Below the pieces are notes generated by a model. It did no database searches. It was not told where the DNA came from and saw nothing but the letters and a program-made list of their open reading frames with translations. This document shows, piece by piece, positions 49,189 through 58,912 of a DNA stretch of 64,000 bases (position 1 is the stretch's first letter; every line of letters begins with the position of its first letter). The position numbers and the translations under genes are program-made. The stretch is from Phoronis australis. Its lineage: Eukaryota; Phoronida; Phoronidae. The stretch is from the NCBI GenBank assembly GCA_002633005.1, contig NMRA01000813.1:37170-101169 (forward strand). Direction: 5' to 3'.

Positions 49189-52100
49189 ATGAATAAATTG
49201 GAAACCTCAGGAAGCACCACTGGTGCAATAGTTTTTATTCCCATCATCCTAATGGTCCTATTGATGTATCTGGTCATTAACTATTTCAAAATGTGTCTTA
49301 AAGTTAAGAAACCTGAGAAGAATCTCGAAACTGGCGAGAACAGTTTGGAATGCCAGGTGACGCGCGAGGACAGCACAACATACGTGTTTAACTCGGGACC
49401 ACCACTTGAGGAGGCACACGGCAATCATGTTTGGTCACAGTCTATTGCTAGAAACGCTCTCAGCGCAATAGATGACCAGTATATCAACGAACAGTCACAT
49501 TTCAAGGCAACAGAAACGAGCCAGATGCATCCGAGATTCTCGCTAAATCAAAAAGAAACTACTAGTGAAGTAGCCGGCAAACAAAAACATGACGCAGGTG
49601 ATGCTCAAGAATCGGAGCAAGAACAAAATTGGCGGGAAACCCCATTTGAAGGATTTTCTGGCGTTATGTCGGGTTTTACCTCTGAAGCAAGTTCAAAGCA
49701 AGTGTTTGACAAAAATGAGCTTAAGGACCAAATCGCTCATATGATTGACAGCAAAGTTCAAGCGTATGGCCTATCTTTAAAACAGTCGGACCATTCTGAA
49801 GGGAATCGAACAGAAAATAAAGAAACAGAAAATCTTCGAAGGAGTGAAGGAGCACTGACGCGCACAGAAGACGAGAAGTTGAGAAAATTTGGAACTCTGA
49901 AAGACAAGACGAGTGAAGGTTCGGTGAATTCAACAATGTTGCCTGAATTCGTCGCCATGATTGGCATGACGGAAAATGTCACGTCAATTACGTCTTTAAA
50001 CTGCCATGACTTGGGCAAAGGAAACAATTTTGATAGGGAAACATTGCGTTCAGAAACTGATGATTTTGATCAAATTTCTGACAAACTAACTGAAGTCATT
50101 CAAAACAAGTGTGAAGTGGCGTTAAAATTGAAAGATTCCAGTACAGAAACAGTAAAATATCCATATGTCCCACAACAGTTTGATAAGACCCTTAAATCAG
50201 AAGTAGATGCCGTGAATGCAGTTGGCTTACCCGAGAAATCGTCGTTGCCAAGCGACAGTTTAAAGTCGATTGTTGAGCTCCATCTTGAGATGTCCACGGA
50301 TGATACAAATGATAACGCAGACAAAAGCGCGAGACTGGCAAATAGTGATGCATACAAGTTTACGACAAATTTGTCTGAGCCAACTAATCATTTCAGTGAC
50401 ACGGACCTGTCTGAACCAGGCGACCAGTCCCAGAAAATGAGTTCCACAAAATGCTACAGGGAAATAGGAAGAAACTCATTGGCAGTCGACGAATCCACCC
50501 AGACATTGCCAAGAAGTAGTGATGAAGTGCGACCGCAGATACGGAGAAAGAGAAAAATAATTGGACCCAGAAGGTTAAAACAACGACCACCTTTACGTAC
50601 ACGGAATGATAGTCTTCGTAAAACCCAATTTCCTTACTCTGGCGCCGTACAACGTAGCCCTATCTTGGGATATACACCATCCACATTACGTCGACAGAGT
50701 AACAGAGCAAGAAATGCAGTAGATAAACTCAAAGGACAATACACCGTTTACACGAGTGATAAATGTCAAGAGAAAGAAAGTGACCCACCTCAAAAACCCA
50801 AGCGACCAAGGAAATTGAAAATGCCTAATGTTGGTACCAAAACTAAAGGAATAGCAATTAATTCAAGTTCAAAGATTGCACGAATAACGCCCTCATTTCA
50901 AAAAATTCCTATCAGAAAACGCACTCGTGTTCTAAAAACGCAAACTCCAAAGCATAGCTCCAGAAATCCCTTTGCTATACGGCGCACTTCTGACAATGCT
51001 CGGTCTGATTCAATTCAGAAGTACAGAACACAGGTGCCATCTCGTGACGGTGACGCAACAATGCATGACCAGAAAGAACTCCAAAGCAAAAATGCGTTGC
51101 GTGATTCTCTTACAGGTGGTTTGATTTTGCGCCATGTTGCAAGCATAGTGTCTGAGACGTGTGACAAGAGCATGGGTGGCGAGTTGAGGTTGCAATTAAG
51201 AGACATAATAACGACCAAACTTTCTCAAAATTACGAAGAAATACTTAACGCAATGGATGATCTTATTTACGAGTCCTTTGTGGAAGCAATCAACGGTATG
51301 CCTACAAACACTTCTACCTCTTCAAACGCAAAGACTCGAGAAGATGATAATGACGGTGAGTGTTTTGCTATGCAGGGAAAACTCAGTGACGGAAAAGTTT
51401 CCGAAGGATCGAGAGACCACAGCGTAAGCTCCATAGATAAAAATATTAGTGCCCCCACATCTGAAAATAAAGGTCTTGGTGATTTGGAGATTGAGGTGCA
51501 GCACACAGGACCGGTTAATGTTATTAAATACGGCTTCTCCCCGGATGGAACCGACGCACCAAACATTACTTTTGTTGGTCTCGACGGACGACAGCACGGA
51601 ATTATGTCGGAACCGTTTACCAGTGCCGTCCCGGCCCCCACGACAGCAGGGGTTGATGGAAATGACCCACGGAGGGGCACGACACCAGAAATGTCTTCCA
51701 AGTGTGTGTCGCCAGTTTTTGTCGACGTTCTAGTAGACAACACGCGAGATCCGTCTCCGATAGCTATTGTGATTCATCCTAATGACGGCACAAAGGAGAG
51801 TGCCGCAAGATTCGGATATGAATCAGAGCGAGGCAAGGGAAATATTCAATTTACAGGAGAGTATTACCTTGTCAGCCAGCAAAGCAACGCTTCCGAAGAA
51901 TCAACAGGCAGCTGTCGTGGCGCGACTCCAAATGCAGATCAAACAAAAAATAACGCCGAGGACGACTATGTCTACCAAGAGTCTAATAACGCTCGCATTA
52001 TACCATCGGACACTTATACAAAAGTTTACCCTGAAGATTCTCGGACTACTTGTGCTCTTGGGAGTAATGTGACCTCTGACGAGAACAATTCTACGAAGGT

Positions 52101-55100
52101 AGAACAAATAATTGAACATAATGACACCTCTTTCAGGACAAGGGGAGCGGCTGTGTCTGGGGAGTCACGTGTTGCTGCTCTCGCCAACAACATAGAACGA
52201 ACTTCGTCCGAGAACTTCTTTTCACACGCTGCTCAAAGCACTGGTACATTCGAGGAATTAACCAAGTTGAAAATTTATGACCACATAAACGAAAAAGCTT
52301 TGGATGAGCTAAATCAGACCAAGTTTCAAGCATTAAAAGGTTCTGCAACCATTAACCAGAAGCAAGACGCCATTTCGTTCCACGTACCCAAGGAAGGGGC
52401 AATTGATGCCTTTCCTGAACCAACTTACAAATGTATTGAACAACACTATTTTGAATCCCAGAACACAGGACATCCAATGGCAAAAAGAAGAAAGATACAT
52501 GTTGACACAAAAGGAATAACACAGTCGAATCCTTATTCCAATGATAATCGAAAGTACTGCAATCTCTTTAGGAAATTAAAGAAGAGAAAAAAATTAAGAA
52601 ATTTTCTACAAAATACTAATTGCAAGGCGCCGAATATTACCGAAGAGCTAAAACGTCATGTGAATAGCACAAACAATGCATCTAGAAATATTCATTTCTC
52701 AACGGGATCCAGGCGCGACCAAAATGTCCACTACTTTAGACAATCCTTTAAAAACGCAAAACTGTCTAATACCACCCCGACTGCCCCGAGCTTTGTACAG
52801 AAAGATGCAGTAAACGTTTTTAAGACCGGACAAGGTAAAGCTATAGGCAGTGCATTTCGTCCGTATGCTTCAGCTTCTGATCGTAGTCAAGTGTCAAATA
52901 TACGAGACAGCATAACAGCCATGCAGAATTTGGCGGGAATCCGCGAGTCTGGGCAAGTCTATGAAGGATATCGCGCAGGAAGCCATTTTATTCCTTTAAG
53001 AGATATCGGCAAAGGAAAATGTCGCTTAAAAGAGCACGTTTTCTTGCACAACCAGAACATGGATTCCTTGGACGACCAGCGACACAGAATCTCCGATTTC
53101 CCACTCGCGAGGCAAGAGAACTCCTTTTTAAAGCAAGACACGTTATGGAAGTTTGGTTCACCTAGAGAAAGTCACTACCAAAGACGACTGGCTGCGGATA
53201 ACTACCGATACCCGTGCTTAAGCAAACAGCCGTTTTATCATTCACAAAACGCTATTTCTCCCCCCCATCCTTGCGCTACGCAAGCCACCCAGGGTACACA
53301 ATACAAAAAGCGTCCATCAAGTGCTGACAGCTTTTGTCACCAGCGAGGAAATACCAGTCCCCGATCACCGTCTCCTTATGACATTGTCTTGGCTACCGGT
53401 CATAGTGACATGTTAGTTTCTGTCAATGCATCCAATTCTGTCAAATCATCGTCTCAATTCTCCTTAGGCATTTACATGGGGATATCGAGGGCAAATTCAC
53501 CTTTGACGGTGTCTGCAAACCAGTGCGATTTTTCACCTGTGTGTATTAACGAAGTGGATAATGTGACGCTTCGGTACGAAAGCCACAGGCGTGGAAATGA
53601 TTTAACAGCAAATAAAACACTATCGAATAAATACCAATGTGCTTCCTATCTCTTAGATACGTCTTGTAAGGGACAATCGTCGTTAATGAACAAACTCAAC
53701 GTTGACGCCGATAGTAAGTCATTCACTCTGGAGCTGCCACACGCATGTACAACCTCTGCAGCGTCGTCTCCAGTGTGCGTGGATGTTCTTGTTGACAGTT
53801 CAAGAGAAGCGTCCCCGTTGACTTCATCTGCCTGGCCAGATTCTTCCTTAGGATACTGGAGCTATGAAAAAGGTGTAAATGACCAAGACACTAAACAGGA
53901 AAGTAAAATACTTGTAGGAGAGTACTTCATAAGCAACAAAGGAGGAATTTCTAGTAAGAGGTATTTCACGGATTTTCCTGAATTTGGCGGACCTGTAATT
54001 TCTCAGAAAAGATTGCTCGATAATTCAGGAAAAGGAAACTCTTCGTTCTCCAATCAATATCAGGAAAATCGATCACCTTGGTATTCATTTTCAAACACTG
54101 ACACAAAAGTGCTACATTGGAAATCAGATACTATGAGAAATGAGGGACAGGATACAAAGAACAATGTCGTAAGTCTCCCAGAAGAAAACCAGTCGAAACT
54201 GGGCCAGGAAAATCTGCATCAAAACCACTATGATTTTGCTTTGAGACCTCAAAACAGTTTCTATGAAACAGCACTGTTGCAAACCGGGTCAGACTGGACT
54301 TCATGCCAAAATGGCAGTCATTTTAGCTCTGAGCAGTTTCGGTCAAATCAATCACATTGTAATGCGCACACCCATTGGGCTCCTAATAATTTCGAAAGTT
54401 CACACGGTATGCCAACCTTCAGCGAAGAAGCAAATGATAAGAGAGTCAGAATACCAAGTCCTAAATATATTTCCTCAAAATCAGTCACTCTTGAATTTCC
54501 CAGTGGTTTTGGTTCCAAATCACCGTCGACTGTTTCGGATAAGAGCTTTGGAGTAACTTCTCCGCTAAGCATTTCTATTCATACAAGTGGAGACGAGACG
54601 GCAGAGATCGAAATTGCCGCTGAAAAGAAGTGCAGTAAATGTTCCACCAGTAACACGTATTCTGTAAATAGCAATTTCCTTTACGAAGACGAAAGTAATG
54701 TTAAATCTGCTATTCGTGTACAACAAAGTCAAACTGAAATTCCAAGCATTCGTTTAATAACGCCCTCTCCAGAGCCAAAAAGAATTAGTGGACCATCTGG
54801 CTGCAACAAAGACGACAGGAACACGAATAGTAATACTGTTGAATTGTTGCACAAAGAAGACAGTTCGAGAGTGCCAGTCCAGCCGCAATGTTGGGAGATT
54901 GACATCAGGCCACGTTGCCGCAACACTCTCGTTCAGCAATTTAATGAAGATGTAGCATCCCTGGAAGACACGGGATTGAAAGGACCGGAAATAAACCAAC
55001 ATAGACTAAATCTAAGACCACCGGAAAAGATAAGATATAATCGCAAGCAGGGTATTTGCCCTCGATACTTTAATACTTTCACAGAAAACCAAGAAGAAGT

Positions 55101-55977
55101 TGGCGTGAAAGGAAAGCAAACGAAGTCTAAAGAATGTTCCGAACTCTCCAAAGCGTTACGAAGAAAACGATTTCGGTCTCCTCGAGAACTCAACGTTTCC
55201 AAAAATACCAAAAGTCAATACAAAATTAAACAAAGCAATTCGGTACAAGAAGAACAAAAGCAAAAGTCTTATCTCCAAAGCAACTCGAAGAATCACAGTT
55301 CAGAATTGCGACCACTCCCGAATTTCAAGTATTGTCGTAAAGGATTGTCTCCCACGAGGTATAAAGAAAATAGACAGGTCTTGTCGAATGTTCATACCAT
55401 ACAAACGAAAGCAACTTCAAATGTGTTACCAAGAGAGGAAAAACGCACTCCGTCATATAGACCACAATTGCCAGCATTGCTGTCGCCTTTCCGGTTCATC
55501 CGTAATCCGAGCTTCACTTTAGACGTTCTTCCGTGCAGTTCGAACAGTCGGAAAACAGACAGTGTATTTTGCACGTCGTATTATCGTCCATGTGACGTTT
55601 CACCAGTGGTTTGTACCCATGGTACACAAGGATCCAAGCGCCACGGTGCTTGCGATGACGATAACATGTCTGTCGATATTAGGATGTCTCCCAACTCTCA
55701 GTTGCAAGTCCTCACCAATGAGAATTCGATCTCTGTTGCAAGTTTGCCCGCCGATAGCTGCTCTCAATTAGCTAGTTCTCATGATATCAAAGACAGACTA
55801 CCAAGTCCGATTACAATCAATTACTCTCATTCGCTCTGCAATAGTAACGTCTCTTTGTCCAATTATGACCAGTCGTCAAGAAATTGCAGAAGTCCGCACT
55901 GCAGCGATGGTTCTGTTGTTGAAGTAATGTTTTCACCATCTGTTTCGACAATATCAATTACTACAGAACCTATATGA
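49189..55977 (+). CDS. giant single-exon protein with N-terminal membrane anchor, unknown family
   Basis: A single uninterrupted frame of 2262 codons; an open frame of 6.8 kb in AT-rich DNA cannot be chance. The ATG is preceded in frame by TAG (49174), fixing the start unless an upstream exon splices in. Residues about 12-33 (AIVFIPIILMVLLMYLVINY) form one membrane segment followed by basic residues, predicting a short outside N terminus and a huge cytoplasmic tail. The tail is polar and probably disordered, rich in Ser, Asn, Lys, Glu and SP dipeptides. It has basic stretches near 447-490 (RRKRKIIGPRRLKQR), near 1115 (KRRK) and near 1130 (KKRKK), and a likely helical region at 641-704. A module starting SPV(F/C)VDVLVD recurs (841-896, 1527-1583, diverged at 1449-1475). 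I recognise no family. A membrane-anchored scaffold is one possibility, and the basic runs could suit nuclear or phosphoinositide contact; both are inference. Confidence 0.88.
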   Translation: MNKLETSGSTTGAIVFIPIILMVLLMYLVINYFKMCLKVKKPEKNLETGENSLECQVTREDSTTYVFNSGPPLEEAHGNHVWSQSIARNALSAIDDQYINEQSHFKATETSQMHPRFSLNQKETTSEVAGKQKHDAGDAQESEQEQNWRETPFEGFSGVMSGFTSEASSKQVFDKNELKDQIAHMIDSKVQAYGLSLKQSDHSEGNRTENKETENLRRSEGALTRTEDEKLRKFGTLKDKTSEGSVNSTMLPEFVAMIGMTENVTSITSLNCHDLGKGNNFDRETLRSETDDFDQISDKLTEVIQNKCEVALKLKDSSTETVKYPYVPQQFDKTLKSEVDAVNAVGLPEKSSLPSDSLKSIVELHLEMSTDDTNDNADKSARLANSDAYKFTTNLSEPTNHFSDTDLSEPGDQSQKMSSTKCYREIGRNSLAVDESTQTLPRSSDEVRPQIRRKRKIIGPRRLKQRPPLRTRNDSLRKTQFPYSGAVQRSPILGYTPSTLRRQSNRARNAVDKLKGQYTVYTSDKCQEKESDPPQKPKRPRKLKMPNVGTKTKGIAINSSSKIARITPSFQKIPIRKRTRVLKTQTPKHSSRNPFAIRRTSDNARSDSIQKYRTQVPSRDGDATMHDQKELQSKNALRDSLTGGLILRHVASIVSETCDKSMGGELRLQLRDIITTKLSQNYEEILNAMDDLIYESFVEAINGMPTNTSTSSNAKTREDDNDGECFAMQGKLSDGKVSEGSRDHSVSSIDKNISAPTSENKGLGDLEIEVQHTGPVNVIKYGFSPDGTDAPNITFVGLDGRQHGIMSEPFTSAVPAPTTAGVDGNDPRRGTTPEMSSKCVSPVFVDVLVDNTRDPSPIAIVIHPNDGTKESAARFGYESERGKGNIQFTGEYYLVSQQSNASEESTGSCRGATPNADQTKNNAEDDYVYQESNNARIIPSDTYTKVYPEDSRTTCALGSNVTSDENNSTKVEQIIEHNDTSFRTRGAAVSGESRVAALANNIERTSSENFFSHAAQSTGTFEELTKLKIYDHINEKALDELNQTKFQALKGSATINQKQDAISFHVPKEGAIDAFPEPTYKCIEQHYFESQNTGHPMAKRRKIHVDTKGITQSNPYSNDNRKYCNLFRKLKKRKKLRNFLQNTNCKAPNITEELKRHVNSTNNASRNIHFSTGSRRDQNVHYFRQSFKNAKLSNTTPTAPSFVQKDAVNVFKTGQGKAIGSAFRPYASASDRSQVSNIRDSITAMQNLAGIRESGQVYEGYRAGSHFIPLRDIGKGKCRLKEHVFLHNQNMDSLDDQRHRISDFPLARQENSFLKQDTLWKFGSPRESHYQRRLAADNYRYPCLSKQPFYHSQNAISPPHPCATQATQGTQYKKRPSSADSFCHQRGNTSPRSPSPYDIVLATGHSDMLVSVNASNSVKSSSQFSLGIYMGISRANSPLTVSANQCDFSPVCINEVDNVTLRYESHRRGNDLTANKTLSNKYQCASYLLDTSCKGQSSLMNKLNVDADSKSFTLELPHACTTSAASSPVCVDVLVDSSREASPLTSSAWPDSSLGYWSYEKGVNDQDTKQESKILVGEYFISNKGGISSKRYFTDFPEFGGPVISQKRLLDNSGKGNSSFSNQYQENRSPWYSFSNTDTKVLHWKSDTMRNEGQDTKNNVVSLPEENQSKLGQENLHQNHYDFALRPQNSFYETALLQTGSDWTSCQNGSHFSSEQFRSNQSHCNAHTHWAPNNFESSHGMPTFSEEANDKRVRIPSPKYISSKSVTLEFPSGFGSKSPSTVSDKSFGVTSPLSISIHTSGDETAEIEIAAEKKCSKCSTSNTYSVNSNFLYEDESNVKSAIRVQQSQTEIPSIRLITPSPEPKRISGPSGCNKDDRNTNSNTVELLHKEDSSRVPVQPQCWEIDIRPRCRNTLVQQFNEDVASLEDTGLKGPEINQHRLNLRPPEKIRYNRKQGICPRYFNTFTENQEEVGVKGKQTKSKECSELSKALRRKRFRSPRELNVSKNTKSQYKIKQSNSVQEEQKQKSYLQSNSKNHSSELRPLPNFKYCRKGLSPTRYKENRQVLSNVHTIQTKATSNVLPREEKRTPSYRPQLPALLSPFRFIRNPSFTLDVLPCSSNSRKTDSVFCTSYYRPCDVSPVVCTHGTQGSKRHGACDDDNMSVDIRMSPNSQLQVLTNENSISVASLPADSCSQLASSHDIKDRLPSPITINYSHSLCNSNVSLSNYDQSSRNCRSPHCSDGSVVEVMFSPSVSTISITTEPI

Positions 55978-56031
55978 AAAACTCAGCTAAGTTTTGATTT
56001 CCTGCTCTGGAAAATTAATGTAATATGGTTC

Positions 56032-56037
56032 AATAAA
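56032..56037 (+). terminator. poly(A) signal of the giant gene
   Basis: AATAAA lies 55 bases after the TGA stop, the usual hexamer, which implies a very short 3' untranslated region and supports the frame being the last coding exon. No obvious GT-rich element was checked beyond it. Confidence 0.75.
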
Positions 56038-56059
56038 AAGAGTATTTCATTAGCTGTTT

Positions 56060-58033
56060 TGAATGCACAATCCATTGAAATAAGGACTCCGTTTTTAGAT
56101 TAATTATTAGAAACGGGTTCTGAGTCAAAGAGGAGCATGTAACTGAGATAAAATGATAGAAAAACATAACAACACAAACACGCAGTAGATTTGGAGAACT
56201 TAGTTGAATCCCTATATATTTGGAATTATTTTATGCAAATGGGCACACGTGCCTATTTCTTGTTAAAGATTTGGCACAGAAATTTGGTTTTACTCTCCAC
56301 TTCAAAATTGCTGCAAAAAGGCTCAGCTTAAAAATTATCAACGTATCACACTATAGACGCCGTTTATATGAATTGTAACTAGCAGTTATGTATAACGCAT
56401 TTCTGTTTACAACAATAACAATATTGAGTTTGTTCCATCGAGCGGGACTCTCCTATATTAAAATATAGGACTCCGTTCTTCGGCAGGCATCGGGTGGGAC
56501 CTTGCCTATTAATTTTGGAGGCATCGCTCTTCGGCCACTTTCGAGTGGGGTCCTATATATTTATATAGGTGGGGCTGGGTCTGAGCGGGGCCTTCCATAT
56601 TAATATAGAAGCTCCACTTATATATAGAAACTTAATTCTTTGGAATGGCAGTATGTTGTTTCTGTTGGTACGACTTTTTGTTATTTTTCTCCTTCCGGGC
56701 GACCAATCAGAATGAACTGTGTGCTTCGTAGTGACGGAAGGAAATCTGCGATTACTTCATGGTCAGATGCAAGGGCACACTGATTGGTACAAGAATTAAC
56801 ATTGATACAATGATTGGAATTTTGAGACCACGGAGTTTCAAAATCTACAAAATAAGTCCTTCAAGATGGCATAAATTGGGTACTGGGAGTGACAAGTAGT
56901 GACTAATACCACAGAGTTAAAAATACGTGGCGTAGGTAAAACTTCCTTCAGACATCTCAACACTCCTGCACTCGTTATTTGTGAAAAACGTCCACCTTTT
57001 AGTTCTTTGTTGACATAACCCGAAGTAGACAATTCCAATCAGTTTGCGGGAACTTGGTTTCGTTTAAATTCATACTTTGACCTCCGACTTCGACTGACCA
57101 AACACTGGGTTCGAAATTTTATTTCGGCCTAAAAACTTTGGAAATAAGTTGCTTGTCACGAGTGCCACTTCGCAGCTGAACGTCTCGTTAATAACTGAAA
57201 AATAAGTTATAACCAATTATAAAGACGAAAAAGGTTAATGTTGGAAGTGACTTGAACATACCTGTTAGAAGTACCTAAACTTTGTATTTTATTTTGTGAT
57301 TGCAGAACAAACATTCATAAAACAAATGTCACTTCTTTCCGTAAAATACCGTAACATGTTAGCACCCAAAATGTCTTGTTAAAAACTCCTAGCATGTCGT
57401 TTGGTAGGCTATCAAAAGTGGACTGCAGCTGAAAAGATATCAGAAGCCAGACCAGTCCCGGCATCCAGGCACTGAGGACCTCAGGTCGTAGCGTATGAAG
57501 AATGACCAGTGTCGAGTTTGTTGACAAATTTTGCCGAGAAATTGCTGGTTGTCTGAGAGTCTCGTTTAGTGAACAAAAGTGACAAAATGAAAATGAAAAT
57601 GAAGCATTGAAATTAGGCTTGGTTTGATAAGTACAACTCTTGGTCAACACTCAGTCGAGCAGACAGGCGATGCAACTCATACGGCTAACCTCGGAGTCGC
57701 AATCTCTGCATAGGTCACGATGTGGGAGTTGGCATTCCTGGGTAGGCCAAGAGTGAAGTTCAGTTGCGGCTGTCTCGCGGCTAGAAACTCTGGCCAAAAT
57801 CACGTGCTCTCATTTAAAATACACGACAATATCTCACGTAATCTTGCGAAGTCAAGTCTTTCTTTTAAGCGAGTTCCTAGCGTAGGCCTTAGGATTATTG
57901 AATTCTGCCCAGGGCTAAAGTTCTATGTAGCCTATGCTACGACCCACGGCCTAAACGCAATAGAAATCTTCACGTGATGTGCTCTGTCACCTGCACGTGA
58001 AGGCTTATTTCCAGCGCGTCCTTTTGTGAAAGG
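56060..58033. other. intergenic region between the giant gene and the channel gene
   Basis: It contains the palindromic tandem array (56440-56628), short open frames on both strands without splice support, and the presumed promoter and 5' leader of the channel gene in its last several hundred bases. A second AATAAA is not needed for the upstream gene. Confidence 0.5.
56440..56628. repeat. degenerate tandem array of AT palindromes with GC-rich spacers
   Basis: About four units follow the pattern GAG(C/T)GGG(A/G)CCT..palindrome..(CTTCGGC). Each unit contains an AT palindrome such as CCTATATATTTATATAGG, CTATATTAAAATATAG or CCATATTAATATAGAAG. Units are about 40-55 bases and differ by compensating changes on both palindrome arms in places. 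It lies about 0.45 kb past the giant gene's poly(A) signal. Confidence 0.8.
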
Positions 58034-58276
58034 ATGAATAAAACAGACAACAAGAAATGCGGATACAGTTTGAAAAGCGCAACGATGTCCAATATGCGTC
58101 ATCCGAAAACATGTTGGCTGTCCAAACTCCTGTCATTCGTGTACAGCAAGGTAAAGGGTCGACTGCTGTGGAACGCGGAAGCGACATTCCAAGTATCAGT
58201 GCTCTCGAGTTTCGACGTAGAAGCTCGGTTAGTGCACACGGAGCTGCTGGAATGGTGCATTATCCGGAAACGATGA
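58034..58276 (+). promoter_or_regulatory. out-of-frame upstream ATG overlapping the channel start
   Basis: An ATG at 58034 (A at -3) opens an 80-codon frame that overlaps the channel start at 58057 in another frame. If it is in the mature mRNA it would act as an overlapping upstream frame and lower channel translation, unless the transcript begins downstream of it. The encoded peptide has no recognisable feature. Confidence 0.3.
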
Positions 58277-58780
58277 GCAGGCAAGGCAATTCGGTTGTGA
58301 AAATGTCAAATTTTTGGTTTTATTTTCGCCATGTTTGGTTAGATTATCTGGAGTTGTTCCTCCCAAAACACTGGACCCCGTACAACCCCGTCATTCGCAT
58401 CTGGAACTGGTTTAGTATTATTTGTGTCATGTGGACACTGATTGTAACGCCTTTTATGGGAGCTTTTATCAGCACTGACATCGGTCTGTGGGTGATCGCG
58501 TTATTTTGCGATGTCTGCTTCGTAATGGATATCTTCGTTCACTTTCGCGTTCCGTACGAGCGAAGTGGGATTCTTGTGAACAGCAACAAGGCCATCATGT
58601 TCACGTATATATTCGGCAGGCGAGGCGACTATGTCGGCATCGTCGACATATTGACGGCATTGCCCTTAGAACTTCTTTGTTTTATACCCTTCGGTTGGAC
58701 CAATATTAACACTCGACAAATAGCAGCGGAGCTGCGCTACGTGAAACTCATAAGAATGTACAGAATACCGATTTTCTTTG
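58057..58780 (+). CDS. cyclic-nucleotide-gated-type cation channel, exon with S1-S4
   Basis: 241 codons plus one base end at donor TTTG|GTAAGTATT (phase 1). The first in-frame ATG follows an in-frame TAA at 58039. After a polar 80-residue N terminus come S1 (about 112-136, IRIWNWFSIICVMW), S2 (143-165, ending CDVCFVMDIFVHFR), a linker (ERSGILVNSNKAI) like the 'GI(L)V' linker of CNG channels, S3 (191-213) with the DILTALP motif of the CNG/HCN/KCNH superfamily, and S4 (224-241) with basic residues every third position (R-YV-K-LI-R-MY-R). The family comprises tetrameric plasma-membrane cation channels opened by cGMP or cAMP binding to a C-terminal domain. CNG fits best from the S2-S3 linker and S5; subtype is not assignable without the pore. 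Confidence 0.87.
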
Positions 58781-58849
58781 GTAAGTATTAACATAACTAA
58801 AAAGCCATAGAAAAACACTGTTTAGGTAAAATGATTGTTACCTTGGGAA

Positions 58850-58912
58850 AGTGGAGAGAGCCAAGGGCAGACAGAGAGGGTAGGGGACAGAGAGGGAGTG
58901 AGAGAGAGAACC
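58850..58912 (+). repeat. GA-rich low-complexity tract
   Basis: Near-continuous purines with GAGAG units, within channel intron 1. Confidence 0.85.

Noticed and set aside
51267-51743. 158-codon minus frame and other antisense frames inside the giant gene
   Set aside because: They are shadows of the 2262-codon plus frame, with no promoter, splice or content support of their own.
57100-57120. tRNA B-box-like GGTTCGAAAT
   Set aside because: There is no matching A box or cloverleaf upstream.
57720-57977. 85-codon plus frame upstream of the channel
   Set aside because: There is no splice or homology support, and it lies where the channel's 5' leader or promoter is expected.
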